Below, piece by piece: positions 17,188-26,415 of a stretch of 64,000 nucleotides of DNA. Position 1 is the first letter of the stretch, and each line of letters opens with the position of its first letter. The DNA comes from CAVVJA01 sp963801715 (GTDB taxonomy: Bacteria; Actinomycetota; Actinomycetes; Mycobacteriales; Jatrophihabitantaceae). The position numbers were made by a program, and so were the translations under genes. The notes under the pieces are model-generated. The model saw only the letters and a program-made list of their open reading frames with translations, was not told the DNA's origin and ran no database searches. Location of the stretch: the NCBI GenBank assembly GCA_963801715.1, contig CAWDGB010000010.1, positions 62,001 through 126,000 on the forward strand. The letters run 5' to 3'.

Positions 17188-17493
17188 CTACTGCTCCGGC
17201 TGCTGATCGGCGTTCTTGCTCGGCGCAGCAGCAGCCCATGCGTCCGCCAGGGCCAGTGAGAAATTCTTGTTCTCCTCGAGCATTCGCGCCTGGAAGTCGT
17301 AGGAGTCCTCAATAAGCTGCTTGAGATCGGGCACGCTGGCGACCTGTGGCCCCGTCCACGTCTGCGGCTCCGGCGCACTCTTCGCAAACGAGGCAACGTA
17401 GGACTTCGTTGCGTCGAGGATGCTCTGGTGCATCGACGTCACCCACTCGAAAGTTCGCTGATTCGCTGCGCGCATGTTCTCTTGCAGATCCAT
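17188..17493 (-). CDS. phasin-like PHA granule-associated protein
   Basis: A 101-residue amphipathic helical protein (MDLQENMRAANQRTFEWVT, ILDATKSYVASFAKSAP, LIEDSYDFQARMLEENKNFSLALADAW) with the composition and length of small phasins, which coat polyhydroxyalkanoate granules. ATG at 17493 with gaaaggg upstream; an in-frame TTG six bases earlier also exists. Adjacent to the XRE regulator and divergent from phaA. The 9-mer TTTAGTTTA lies 17-25 bases upstream and recurs before the second PHA synthase at 45888, suggesting shared control. Confidence 0.75.
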   Translation of the reverse strand: MDLQENMRAANQRTFEWVTSMHQSILDATKSYVASFAKSAPEPQTWTGPQVASVPDLKQLIEDSYDFQARMLEENKNFSLALADAWAAAAPSKNADQQPEQ

Positions 17494-17509
17494 GATCAAA
17501 CCCTTTCGG

Positions 17510-17518
17510 TAAACTAAA
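17510..17518 (-). promoter_or_regulatory. TTTAGTTTA motif upstream of the phasin gene
   Basis: The 9-mer TTTAGTTTA (minus strand) is 17 bases upstream of the phasin ATG. The same 9-mer lies 20 bases upstream of the GTG of the second PHA synthase (45888-45896). Such AT-rich matches are rare in this GC-rich DNA. Either a shared operator or a shared promoter element is possible. The nearby pair AATGCG / CGCATT (17527-17532 and 17545-17550) may be another operator. Confidence 0.4.
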
Positions 17519-17704
17519 CTTTGATCAATGCGAATGATACTACGCGCATTCTAGTGGGCAAGTGCACCGCATCGACTCTGCCGCCATCGCGACCAGGGCG
17601 CGGTTCGAATGATCATCCAGCGGACCAGCGGTGCTCCGGTTGAAAGCCTCTCACCTTCGCGTGGTTGACTCAGTCGCACCCGGCAGTGGAAGTAGGAGGC
17701 GACG

Positions 17705-18889
17705 ATGCCAGGATCAGTCATCGTCGGCGGCGCTCGGACGCCGATCGGCAAGCTGTCTGGAGCCCTCACGGACATCCCGGCCGTCGGCCTCGGTGGATTT
17801 GCTATCTCGGCCGCGTTGCACAAGGCCGGGATCACGGGTGACCAGGTCGAATACGTGATCATGGGTCAGGTCATCCAGGCCGGCACCGGTCAGATCACAG
17901 CCCGCCAAGCGGCGGCCAAAGGCGGCATTCCGATGACCGTGCCGGCTATAACCGTGAACAAGGTCTGCCTGTCTGGGTTGAACGCGATCGCCTTGGCCGA
18001 TCAGCTGATCGGCTACGGCGAGTTCGACGTCGTTGTCGCTGGCGGCATGGAGTCCATGACCCAGGGCCCCTACCTGCTGCCTGGCGCTCGGTCCGGTTAC
18101 CGCTACGGCGACGCTTCGATTGTCGACGCAACATTGCACGACGCGCTGTTCTGCGCGTTCGACCAACTTTCGATGGGCACCGCCACCGAGTTCTACAGCA
18201 AGGACAAGGCAATCACTCGCACCGAGCAGGATGAGTACGCGGCGAGGAGCCACGAGCGAGCGATCAGCGCGCGCAAGAACGGGCTGTTCGATGACGAGAT
18301 CGTTCCGGTGCCGATCCCGCAGCGCAAGGGCGATCCGCTGCTCGTCACTGAGGATGAAGGGGTCCGGACGGGTACGACAGTGGAAGCGCTGGCCAAACTC
18401 AAGCCCGCGTTCGGCCCCGACGGCACCATCACCGCCGGCTCGGCCAGCCAAATCTCGGACGGCGCCGCAGCAGTAGTTGTCATGAGTCGAGCCAGGGCGG
18501 AACAGCTCGGCGCACCGATCTTGGCGGAGATCGGCGCGCACGGTACCGTGGCCGGACCCGATCCGTCGCTGCTATCCCAGCCGTCGAATGCGATCCGCAA
18601 GGCGCTCCAACGAGAAAACCTCATTCCCGACAACGTCGATCTGTATGAGATCAACGAGGCCTTCGCCGTCGTGGCCATCCAGTCCATGCGCGACCTCGGC
18701 GTCGGCTCAGCCAACGTGAATGTCAACGGCGGCGCAATAGCCATCGGCCATCCGGCCGGGGCCACCGGTACCCGCATCGCCCTGCACCTTATCCTCGAAC
18801 TGGCCCGCCGCGGCGGCGGCATTGGTGCCGCCGGTCTGTGCGGTGGCGGCGGCCAAGGGGAGGCCCTCATCTTCCGCGTTTCCGCCTGA
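17705..18889 (+). CDS. phaA: acetyl-CoA acetyltransferase (beta-ketothiolase)
   Basis: Biosynthetic-type thiolase, 394 residues, joining two acetyl-CoA into acetoacetyl-CoA. All catalytic positions are present: nucleophilic C88 (VNKVCLSGLN), the NEAFAVV block, H349 (AIGHPAGATGTR) and C379 (GLCGGGGQG). Good ribosome binding site (agtaggagg). The reductase gene follows after 14 bases, so these two form the monomer-supply operon for PHA; a PHA synthase lies convergently just downstream. Confidence 0.93.
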   Translation: MPGSVIVGGARTPIGKLSGALTDIPAVGLGGFAISAALHKAGITGDQVEYVIMGQVIQAGTGQITARQAAAKGGIPMTVPAITVNKVCLSGLNAIALADQLIGYGEFDVVVAGGMESMTQGPYLLPGARSGYRYGDASIVDATLHDALFCAFDQLSMGTATEFYSKDKAITRTEQDEYAARSHERAISARKNGLFDDEIVPVPIPQRKGDPLLVTEDEGVRTGTTVEALAKLKPAFGPDGTITAGSASQISDGAAAVVVMSRARAEQLGAPILAEIGAHGTVAGPDPSLLSQPSNAIRKALQRENLIPDNVDLYEINEAFAVVAIQSMRDLGVGSANVNVNGGAIAIGHPAGATGTRIALHLILELARRGGGIGAAGLCGGGGQGEALIFRVSA

Positions 18890-18903
18890 AAGGAGTCACT
18901 GCA

Positions 18904-19638
18904 ATGGCAGACATGACCGGACAGGTTGCGTTGGTAACCGGCGGCGTGCGAGGAATCGGGTTAGCGATCAGCGAGCGTCTCAGCGCGCGCGGCGTAGAGG
19001 TGGCGGCCGGGTATTCGCGAGATAAGGAGGCCGCTGAACGATTCCGCGAGAGGCATCCCGGTTCGTCGGTCCACCAGGGCAACATCGGCTCGGTGGACGA
19101 CTGTGAACGGGTCGTCCAAGAAGTCCTCGACACCCACGGCAAGCTGGACATCTTGGTCAACAATGCCGGCATCACCGCCGACAAGACCGTGCGCAAAATG
19201 ACCCCACAAGAATGGGACCGGGTTGTGCAGGTGAACCTGTCCGGCGCGTTCTACCTGTCCCGGGCCATCCTGCAACACATGCTCGACCGCGGGTCCGGGC
19301 GGATCATCAACATCAGCTCGATCATCGGCGAATCCGGCAATATCGGCCAAGCCAACTACGCCGCCGCCAAGGCTGGACTGTTCGGGCTGACCATGAGCTT
19401 GGCGCAAGAGACCGCCCGCAAGGGCATCACCGTCAACTCCGTCGCTCCGGGTTACATCTCCACCGAAATGGTCGCCGCCGTCCCCAAAGAAGCCATGGAC
19501 AAGGTGATCACCAGGATCCCGGTCGGCCGTCTCGGCGAACCCGACGAAGTCGCCCGCGTCGTCGAGTTCCTCGCCGACCCGGACGCCGCCTTCATCACCG
19601 GACAGATCTATTCCGTCAACGGCGGCCAATACATGTGA
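18904..19638 (+). CDS. phaB: acetoacetyl-CoA reductase (PhaB/FabG-type SDR)
   Basis: Classical short-chain dehydrogenase of 244 residues: NADP-binding TGGVRGIGLA, NNAG motif (VNNAGITADK), catalytic Ser in INISSIIGE, and the YxxxK pair (Y-AAAKAG). The NIGQANYAAAKAGLFG block and GITVNSVAPGYIST are those of PhaB/FabG. Fourteen bases separate it from phaA, and aaggag precedes the ATG. Reduces acetoacetyl-CoA to (R)-3-hydroxybutyryl-CoA for the synthase. FabG function in fatty-acid synthesis cannot be excluded from sequence, but context favours PHA. Confidence 0.9.
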   Translation: MADMTGQVALVTGGVRGIGLAISERLSARGVEVAAGYSRDKEAAERFRERHPGSSVHQGNIGSVDDCERVVQEVLDTHGKLDILVNNAGITADKTVRKMTPQEWDRVVQVNLSGAFYLSRAILQHMLDRGSGRIINISSIIGESGNIGQANYAAAKAGLFGLTMSLAQETARKGITVNSVAPGYISTEMVAAVPKEAMDKVITRIPVGRLGEPDEVARVVEFLADPDAAFITGQIYSVNGGQYM

Positions 19639-19668
19639 CGCGTGGCCCGTTGGGCCGGCTCTAGGTAC

Positions 19669-21378
19669 TCAACCGCGAACGTACTCGCCGGGCGCGTCAC
19701 CGAGGGGAGGATGGCTGCTACTTCCGACGGCGGGCGGGTCGACCATGGCACCGGCGCGAGCAATGGACCAGTCAGTCCAGTCCTCCCACCAGGAACCGCC
19801 GCTGCGGGCCGCGTCGGCGCGCCAGGCTTGCGGCGTCAAAGGCTGGCGCGAGCTGGTCTCGTACCACGCTTTTGGGGTTGGCGGATTGACAATGCCGGCG
19901 ATGTGTCCGCCGCTGGAGAGAATGAAACGCACATCACCGCCGAGCAGGTGGACTGACTTATAGGAGCTTGTCCACGGCACGATGTGGTCATTGATGGCGC
20001 CGACGATGTACGTCGGGTTCTTGATGTCGGACAGGGCGAGCCGTTCCCCCAGGACTTCCAGCTCGCCCCGAGCGAGCTGGTTCTGCTGGTAGAACGACCG
20101 CAGATAGAAGGAGTGCATCTTGGCCGGCATTCGGGTGTTGTCCGCGTTCCAGGCGAGAATGTCGAACGCCGGCGGGGTCTCGCCCAGCAGCCAGTTTGAG
20201 ACCACATAGTTGAAGATCAGCTCGTTCGCCCGGAGCACATCGAACGTGCCGGCCATCTCGTCGCCGGGTAGGACGCCGGTACGGGCCATCTTCTGCTCGA
20301 CAGTGGCAATTGTCCTTGCGTCGGTGAACAGACCGAGTTGGCCCGGCTCAGCGTAGTCAAGCAGCGTGTTCAGCAGGGTAAGGGAACCGACACGGGAATC
20401 ACCGATCCGCGCCAGATAGGCCGCGCTGATCGCGGTCAACGCTCCGCCGAGGCATAGCCCGACGACGTCGATCACGGAACTGCCGGTGATGTCCTCGACG
20501 ACGTCCAGCGCCGCCTGCGGCCCTTGGACCAGGTAGTCATCCATGCCGGTGTCGCGCATGCTCGCGTCTGGATTGCGGTAGCTGATCGCAAAAACTGTCC
20601 GGCCGTGCTGTACGGCCCATTCGAGAAAGCTGCGACCGGGCGCCAGGTCCATCACGTAGTACTTGTTGATCCACGGCGGACTGGCCAGCAACGGAACCGC
20701 ATGCACCTGATCCGTCTGCGGCAGGTACTGGATCAACTCCATCAGATCGCTTCGATAGACGATCCGTCCCGGAGTAGCGGCGAGGTTGCGGCCCAACTCG
20801 AACGGCGTGGTGTCCACCTGCCGCGGGCGGCCCTTGTTGGTCAGCAGGTCTGTGACGAAGTTGCCCAGACCTCGCGCAACACTCACTCCTCCGGTATCCG
20901 CCGCTCGCTTGAGCGCAGCCGGATTCGTGAGGAGAAAGTTCGTCGGCGCCAGCGCGTCGAAGGCCAGTGACATGGCCAGCTCGGCCTTCTTCCGATCCGC
21001 CTCGTTCCGGGACAATCCAATCAGTTCGCTGGCGAACCGTCTCGTTGCCAGGAAGCCTTGCAACAGCGCGAAGAACGCCGGGTTGTCCTGCCACGCCGGA
21101 TCCACAAAGCGCTTGTCCTTGCTATCTACGGGCAGCGGCGGCTCGACCGCAAGCTGCGCGAAGCGCGCTAAGGCGGCCGGTCCGACACGGGCCAGATCTA
21201 CCCCCATCCGCATCGCCGCAACCATCACGTCACCAGGACGGGCGGCCGCATCCGCCAGCGCAGAAAGTGTGGCCGACCCGAATCCCACCGGATCTAGTCG
21301 CGCGAAGACGTTCGATTCCGGGCCCAGAGCCGCAGCCGCATCTTGGGCCGCGGCCCAGGCTTCGTCAGTTCCGCTCAT
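19669..21378 (-). CDS. phaC: class I-type polyhydroxyalkanoate synthase
   Basis: PHA synthase of 569 residues polymerising hydroxyacyl-CoA at the granule surface. The lipase-like box is GLCLGGAL with catalytic Cys 309; the Asp lies in INDHIVPW and the His in SSGGHIAGIVNPP. N-terminal domain block KDKRFVDPAWQDNPAFFAL and the ATPGRIVYRSDLMELIQY strand are also diagnostic. Convergent with phaB (30 bases). A second, diverged synthase is at 44082-45868. ATG at 21378 used; a GTG codon precedes it directly. Confidence 0.95.
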   Translation of the reverse strand: MSGTDEAWAAAQDAAAALGPESNVFARLDPVGFGSATLSALADAAARPGDVMVAAMRMGVDLARVGPAALARFAQLAVEPPLPVDSKDKRFVDPAWQDNPAFFALLQGFLATRRFASELIGLSRNEADRKKAELAMSLAFDALAPTNFLLTNPAALKRAADTGGVSVARGLGNFVTDLLTNKGRPRQVDTTPFELGRNLAATPGRIVYRSDLMELIQYLPQTDQVHAVPLLASPPWINKYYVMDLAPGRSFLEWAVQHGRTVFAISYRNPDASMRDTGMDDYLVQGPQAALDVVEDITGSSVIDVVGLCLGGALTAISAAYLARIGDSRVGSLTLLNTLLDYAEPGQLGLFTDARTIATVEQKMARTGVLPGDEMAGTFDVLRANELIFNYVVSNWLLGETPPAFDILAWNADNTRMPAKMHSFYLRSFYQQNQLARGELEVLGERLALSDIKNPTYIVGAINDHIVPWTSSYKSVHLLGGDVRFILSSGGHIAGIVNPPTPKAWYETSSRQPLTPQAWRADAARSGGSWWEDWTDWSIARAGAMVDPPAVGSSSHPPLGDAPGEYVRG

Positions 21379-21515
21379 CACACTCAGCTTTGGCCTGAAA
21401 GGACGGTAGGCCTTACGGTAACGCCCGCACCGCTCTGCGTCAGCAGCCGCGGCTCAACCACGCGGTTGGTCGCAGGCTTGCGCGCCGTCCGTATATGCCC
21501 GCCAAGGAGCCACGA

Positions 21516-22216
21516 ATGCCTACTACGCACCGCCGACCTATGACCCCCACGAGCGGACGTCACGGCGTCCTTTTCGACGTCGACGGCACCCTCGTCGACA
21601 CCGCGTATCTGCACGCGGTCTGTTGGTGGGAAGCGTTCCGCCAGCATGGGCGGCGCGTCTCGATGCCTGCTCTCGGCCGGGCGATCGGCATGGGTTCGGA
21701 CATGCTGATCGAACACGTCCTTGGCGAGACACCCGTTGATGCGGACGATATCTCGGCCGCGCACAGCGTGCTGTATCGGACCTACTGGAAACGGCTGCAG
21801 CCGTTGCCAGGCGCACGCGAGCTGGTGGCTGCCTGCGCCGACCGGGGGTTCCCGTCGTGCTCGCCTCGTCGGCCAAACAGGACGACCTGGCCGAGATGCG
21901 GCGGGTGCTGGATTGTGACGACTACATAACAGCCGCCACCAGCTCCGCCGACGTCTCGGCGTCGAAACCCCACCCCGATCTGATCGGCGCGGCGCTCGAA
22001 GCGGCTCGGCTCCAGGCTGCGGGCAGCGTATTCGTCGGAGACGCGGTCTGGGACGTCGAGGCCGCCGGTCGCGCTGACGTGCCATGTATTGGTGTCGCGA
22101 GCGGGGTCTTCAGCCAGCAGAACCTCGCGGATGCAGGTGCTGTTGCTACCTATGCCGACCCCCAGGATCTCATGGCGCATCTCACCGAGAGCCCGATCGG
22201 GCACATCGTCGGCTGA
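21516..22216 (+). CDS. HAD-superfamily phosphatase, frameshifted
   Basis: Beta-phosphoglucomutase/phosphoglycolate-phosphatase type HAD hydrolase. Motif I FDVDGTLVDT is at residues 19-28, motif II LASSAKQDD and motif III-IV SKPHPDL...VFVGDAVWDVEAA are in another frame. Adding one G to the five-G run at 21844-21848 restores DRGVPVVLASSAKQ, so a homopolymer deletion explains the break. Corrected length 233 residues. ATG at 21516 has AAGGAG six bases upstream. Cytoplasmic; substrate probably a sugar phosphate or phosphoglycolate. Confidence 0.85.
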
Positions 22217-22650
22217 CTACAACGATGTCGGTTTCGCCGTGCGCGCTAGGTCGGGTACTCGGCTGGGTCGCACTTAAGCGCGCATCCACTGTGTGCACTG
22301 AGTCCACTATTGGTCTATTGCAACTATCCACCGAGTCATTCGCCGCTACCACAACACACACAGGCTCTGCCCCCGATCGGATAAGCCAGATCGGGGGCAG
22401 GCCGCTCAGGGATTGATCAGCTGGGCTGCGTGGAGATGTCTACTTGATGGAGAGGACTGTTGCCGCGCTGAGGCAGCTGAGAAGTGAGGCGTTGGTCACT
22501 AGAGCGTCTGTCTCATGTTCTTGGGGACGTGCTGGTTGCATGCGCTACATGCGCGTGACGTGGTTTGATCGATGCCCGTTCGTCGCGGCACAGTAACTCC
22601 GCATGGAAGCCGCGGGCGGCACTGGTCAGGAACCCACCGGATAGGCGAGA
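22217..22650. other. 434-base intergenic region
   Basis: No convincing gene. It contains the perfect hairpin at 22367-22400 and a 49-codon frame at 22447-22596 (MERTVAALRQLRSEA...) that lacks a well-placed ribosome site and resembles nothing I know. Composition is less GC-biased than the surroundings from about 22290 to 22360. Confidence 0.4.
22367..22400. terminator. perfect 12-bp hairpin, possible terminator
   Basis: CTGCCCCCGATC and GATCGGGGGCAG are perfect inverted copies around a 10-base loop. It lies 150 bases after the HAD gene. No T-run follows, so if it terminates it would be of the U-less actinobacterial kind; it might also be a protein-binding site. Confidence 0.45.
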
Positions 22651-23887
22651 GTGACCAGCATGAGGTCATCGAGCACACCCCGGCGGCACATACCTCGGTG
22701 GTCGGACGTCACGCCGCTCATCTCGTTAGCGCCGACCCGAGCTCAGCCCGACGCGCCGGCGACTCGCCAACGCTGTCGACATCCGCGACCTCCGCACGAT
22801 CGCGCGGCGTCGCTGCCCGACGGCGGTGTTCGACTACGTCGACGGCGCCGCGTCGGATGAGATCAGCCTGCGCCGAGCGCGGCAACTGTACGCCGACCTG
22901 GAGTTCAACCCGTCGGTACTGCGGGACGTCTCCGACGTCGACACGACGACCGCCGTCCTCGGATCACGGTCCGCGCAACCCTTCGCGTTCGCGCCCACTG
23001 GATTCACCAGGTTGATGCATCACGAGGGCGAATGCGCCGTGGCGCGCGCCGCGCAACGTCACGGGATCCCATACGCGCTCTCGACGATGGGGACGACGAA
23101 TATCGAGGAGGTGGCCGCAGCTGCGCCAAAGGCGCGCAAATGGTTCCAGCTCTATATGTGGCGCGACCGCGCGGCCGGGGCCGATCTCATCGCCCGCGCC
23201 CGACAGGCGGGCTACGAGGCGTTGATTCTGACGGTCGACGTCCCGGTCGGCGGCCCACGGCTGCGCGATACCCGCAACGGTTTCTCGATCCCGCCGAAGG
23301 TGAAGGCGAAAACGGTACTGAACGCGGTCGTTCATCCGGAGTGGTGGTTCAACCTGCTGACCACCGAGCCGCTCAGATTCGCCTCGCTGAGCTCGTGGAA
23401 CGCGACGATCGCCGAGCTGATCGACCTTCTGTTCGACCCGACAATGACGATCGACGACCTCGAATGGCTGCGCTCGTCGTGGGACGGTCCGCTCGTCGTG
23501 AAGGGCATCCAGAATGTCGAGGACGCCCAGCGTGTGGTTGCTGCCGGCGCCGACGTCGTGCTCGTGTCCAATCATGGCGGTCGGCAACTCGACCGCGCAC
23601 CGATCCCGCTGCGGGTGCTTCCGGACGTGGTCGAGGCCGTAGGCTCGCAAGCCGAAGTGTGGGTCGACACCGGGATCATGTCCGGCGCGGATGTCGTCGC
23701 GGCAATCGCTCTCGGCGCGCGCATCGCGCTCGTGGGACGCGCGTATCTCTACGGTCTCATGGCCGGCGGCGAGCGCGGGGTAGACCGGGCCGCCGAGATC
23801 CTCTCTGCCGAGGTCCGCCGCACCATGCAACTGCTCGGGGTGCGCAGCATCGACGAGCTCGGATCGCAGCACGTGAAACTGCCCTGA
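22651..23887 (+). CDS. FMN-dependent alpha-hydroxy-acid oxidase/dehydrogenase, frameshifted
   Basis: LldD/glycolate-oxidase family protein, 411 residues after removing one extra base near 22751-22760 that joins PRWSDVTPLISLAPTR to RRLANAVDIRDLRTIARRR. FMN and catalytic blocks: APTGFTRLMHHEGE, YALSTMGTTNIEEV, QLYMWRDR, LTVDVPVGGPRLRD, LVVKGIQ (FMN lysine), the active-site VSNHGGRQLDRAP (His/Arg) and DTGIMSGADVVAAIALGA. Oxidises a 2-hydroxy acid (lactate, mandelate or similar) to the oxo acid. First of a three-gene run with an acetamidase-like and an SDR gene. Confidence 0.9.
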
Positions 23888-23910
23888 CCGCCCGCCAGAC
23901 TGGGACCACC

Positions 23911-24924
23911 ATGGCCGACACCCTGGACGTTATCGACTTCACGCCGACCGCTGACCAGCTCGCCTATACGTTCGGTGGCGCGGCACCGATCCGGCGGATC
24001 ACGCCCGGCAGTGTGCTTCGACTGTGGTCGGAGGACGCTTTCGGCGGCGTGCTGCGCAGCGTGAACGATCTGTCGAGCGAGAAGATCGACCTGCGTTTCG
24101 TGAACCCTCAGACCGGGCCGTTCTACGTCGACGGTGCGGAGCCCGGCGACGCGCTCGCGTTGCACTTCGTCAGCATCGAGCCGGCGCGCGACTGGGCGGC
24201 GTCGGCCACGATCCCGTTCTTCGGCGGGCTGACTAGCACCGACCGCACTGCGACGCTGCAGGATCCGCTGCCGGACATGACGTGGATCTACCAGCTCGAC
24301 CGCGCACGGGGCACGCTGCGGTTCGAGGCCCGGCACGGCGAGTTCACCGTCGACCTTCCGCTCGCGCCGATGCTCGGGACGGTGGGCGTGGCCCCGGCCG
24401 GCAACGAGGTCCGGAGCTCGCTCGTGCCGGACCGGTTCGGCGGCAACATGGACACCCCGCAGATGCATGCCGGCACGACCTGTTTCCTCGGCGTGAACGT
24501 TGCCGGCGCCCTGTTCTCGATCGGCGACGGCCACTACCGCCAGGGCGAGGGCGAGTCCTGCGGCACCGCAGTCGAGGGCGCCATGACCACGACGCTGATC
24601 GTCGAGCTGGTCAAGGGCGCCGCGCCCGGGTGGCCCCGCCTCGAGGACGACCAGTGCCTGATGACAGTCGGCTCCAGCCGTCCGCTGGAAGACGCATGGC
24701 GGGTGTCGCAGGTCGAGATGGTCACCTGGTTGGGCGAGCTGTACGGGCTGGACAAGATGGACGGCTACCAACTGCTGTCGCAGATCTCCGAGGTACCACT
24801 CGCGAACGTCGTGGACGCCAACTACAGCGTCGTCGCCAAGGTCCGCAAGTCACTGCTACCTGCCGCCGCCGCGTTCGGTGGATTGCATCGCGATCTTCGG
24901 GAACGTGCTGCTCGAATAAGCTGA
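23911..24924 (+). CDS. acetamidase/formamidase family protein
   Basis: A 337-residue FmdA/AmdA-type amidohydrolase. Blocks: GSVLRLWSEDAFGG, NPQTGPFYVDGAEPGD, the APMLGTVGVAPAG segment, GGNMDTPQMHAGTTCFLGVNV, and FSIGDGHYRQGEGE-SCGTAVE, which carry the family's metal-binding His/Asp and acidic residues. Members hydrolyse short amides (formamide, acetamide). 23 bases after the hydroxy-acid oxidase and 18 before the SDR on the same strand, so the three probably form one operon acting on an amide that yields a hydroxy acid; the actual substrate is unknown. Confidence 0.88.
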   Translation: MADTLDVIDFTPTADQLAYTFGGAAPIRRITPGSVLRLWSEDAFGGVLRSVNDLSSEKIDLRFVNPQTGPFYVDGAEPGDALALHFVSIEPARDWAASATIPFFGGLTSTDRTATLQDPLPDMTWIYQLDRARGTLRFEARHGEFTVDLPLAPMLGTVGVAPAGNEVRSSLVPDRFGGNMDTPQMHAGTTCFLGVNVAGALFSIGDGHYRQGEGESCGTAVEGAMTTTLIVELVKGAAPGWPRLEDDQCLMTVGSSRPLEDAWRVSQVEMVTWLGELYGLDKMDGYQLLSQISEVPLANVVDANYSVVAKVRKSLLPAAAAFGGLHRDLRERAARIS

Positions 24925-24942
24925 ATCGAAAGGATTCCTGCC

Positions 24943-25703
24943 ATGGATCTGCAACTGTCCGGACTGCGTGCGCTGGTCACGGGCGGCACCCGCGGCATCG
25001 GCCGTGCGACGGTGGAGGCCTTCCTCGCCGAAGGCGCATCTGTCGCGTTTTGCGCGCGGACCGCAGACGTGGTCAAGGCGACGCAGGACGCGCTGTCGGT
25101 GGACGGTGCGACGCGCTCGGCACCGCGCTCGACGTCGGTGATGCCGACGCGCTCACTGCCTGGGTGATCAACAGCGCTGAGGCGTTGGGTGGCATCGACA
25201 TCATCGTCTCGAACGTCAGCGCACTCGCGATCGAGGACAAGCCGGAGAACTGGACCGCGTCGTTCGAGGTCGACCTGATGGCGGCTGTGCGCATGGTAAA
25301 CGCGGCGATGCCGTATCTCGAGGCGAGCCCCGCGGCGTCCGTCGTCGCGGTGTCCAGCGTGTCCGGACGGGAGATCGACTTCGCGGCCGGTCCGTACGGG
25401 ACGATCAAGGCGGCGCTGACCCACTACATGCAGGGCTTGGCTCATCAGCTGGCTGCGAAGGGCATCCGCGCGAACTCCGTTTCGCCCGGCAACACCTATT
25501 TCGCGGGCGGCGTGTGGGCGAACATCGAGCAGAACCTACCCGACCTGTTCTCGACCGCGATGGCGCTGAACCCGACTGGCCGCATGGGCACGCCGGAGGA
25601 GATCGCGCGCACTATCGTCTTCGTGTCGAGCCCGGCGTCGAGCCGTACGAGCGGCGCGAACATCCTGGCCGACGGGGCGTTGTCGCGGGGCGTGCAGTTC
25701 TGA
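24943..25703 (+). CDS. short-chain dehydrogenase/reductase, frameshifted
   Basis: SDR of 253 residues once one missing base (apparently a G) near 25105-25112 is restored, giving DGGDALGTALDVGDA. TGGTRGIGRA cofactor loop at 13-22, catalytic Ser in VSSVSGRE, YGTIKAAL replacing the YxxxK context (Tyr-Gly-Thr-Ile-Lys intact), and the C-terminal ANILADGALSRGVQF. The N-S-S-type VSNVSA replaces NNAG, as in the other SDR at 54807. Ribosome site gaaagga. Third gene of the 22651-25703 run; likely alcohol or keto-acid oxidoreduction. Confidence 0.86.
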
Positions 25704-25798
25704 TTGTGGAAGGTCTGACGATGTTCCGGTCATCCATCGGCAGCGGGCTGATCGCGTGGATCGGAATTCTGACGTAAGCAGTAGTTCTCTGGAGGTCG

Positions 25799-26275
25799 TT
25801 AGACAGCCGGGCCGACACGCGGTTGAAGGATGACGACCGCGGTTTCCGACGAGCGCCGCGCTGCGTACCCGTCCAGCTTTTGATCGATCTCACGCCATCG
25901 CGCCCACAGCCGTGACCGTTCGTCGCCCTGAGCTACCCGCCCGGTGACGTCGCGCGTACCGCCGGGTAGGTCCACCGTCGCGTCCGGGCGCTCCTGCAGG
26001 TTCAGCCACCAGGCCGGCTCGCCGTCGGCCCAACCGTTCATCGCGAGGGTGACAAGGTCCGGACCGTCCTCGAAATAGCCGAGCATCACGCTGCGCGCGC
26101 GGCCGGTGCGGCGGCCAGTGGTGGTCAACCGCATCGTGCCCCAGCGGTTGCCCTTCGGTCGCCACAGTCCCACCCGGCCACCGGTCACCCGATAGACGGC
26201 GCGGTGCGTGGACCAGGCGAGGCGGACAAACCACCGCGGCGGCAGCCAGGGCGCCCGCTCGCGATCACCCGACAC
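25799..26275 (-). CDS. deazaflavin (F420)-dependent nitroreductase-family protein
   Basis: Second Ddn/DUF385-like protein in the window, 158 residues from the GTG at 26275 (AAAGGGG seven bases upstream; TTG at 26293 is possible). Marks: VGLWRPKGNRWGTMRLTTTG, RRTGRARSVMLGYFEDG (F420 phosphate-binding arginines), and PAWWLNLQERPDATVDL. A Trp-rich N-terminus (WFVRLAWSTHRAVYRVTGG) is typical of the FDOR-A group. Binds F420 and reduces quinones or other electrophiles; natural substrate unknown. Confidence 0.85.
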   Translation of the reverse strand: MSGDRERAPWLPPRWFVRLAWSTHRAVYRVTGGRVGLWRPKGNRWGTMRLTTTGRRTGRARSVMLGYFEDGPDLVTLAMNGWADGEPAWWLNLQERPDATVDLPGGTRDVTGRVAQGDERSRLWARWREIDQKLDGYAARRSSETAVVILQPRVGPAV

Positions 26276-26415
26276 GGCGCACCCCTTTCCCAACGGCTCA
26301 GCGACCTGCGCCGCAAAGTCTTCAGGCGACCGCCCAAGTCGTCAACAACCCAACCGACCGTGCGCGGACGCAGGCACTATCACGCGCCGAGGCTCGACTG
26401 CGCGGGGGACAGGCC

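Noticed and set aside
22447..22596. 49-codon frame MERTVAALRQLRSEA...
   Set aside because: No well-placed ribosome site, no recognisable similarity, and cysteine/arginine-rich tail; kept only as a note on the gap.
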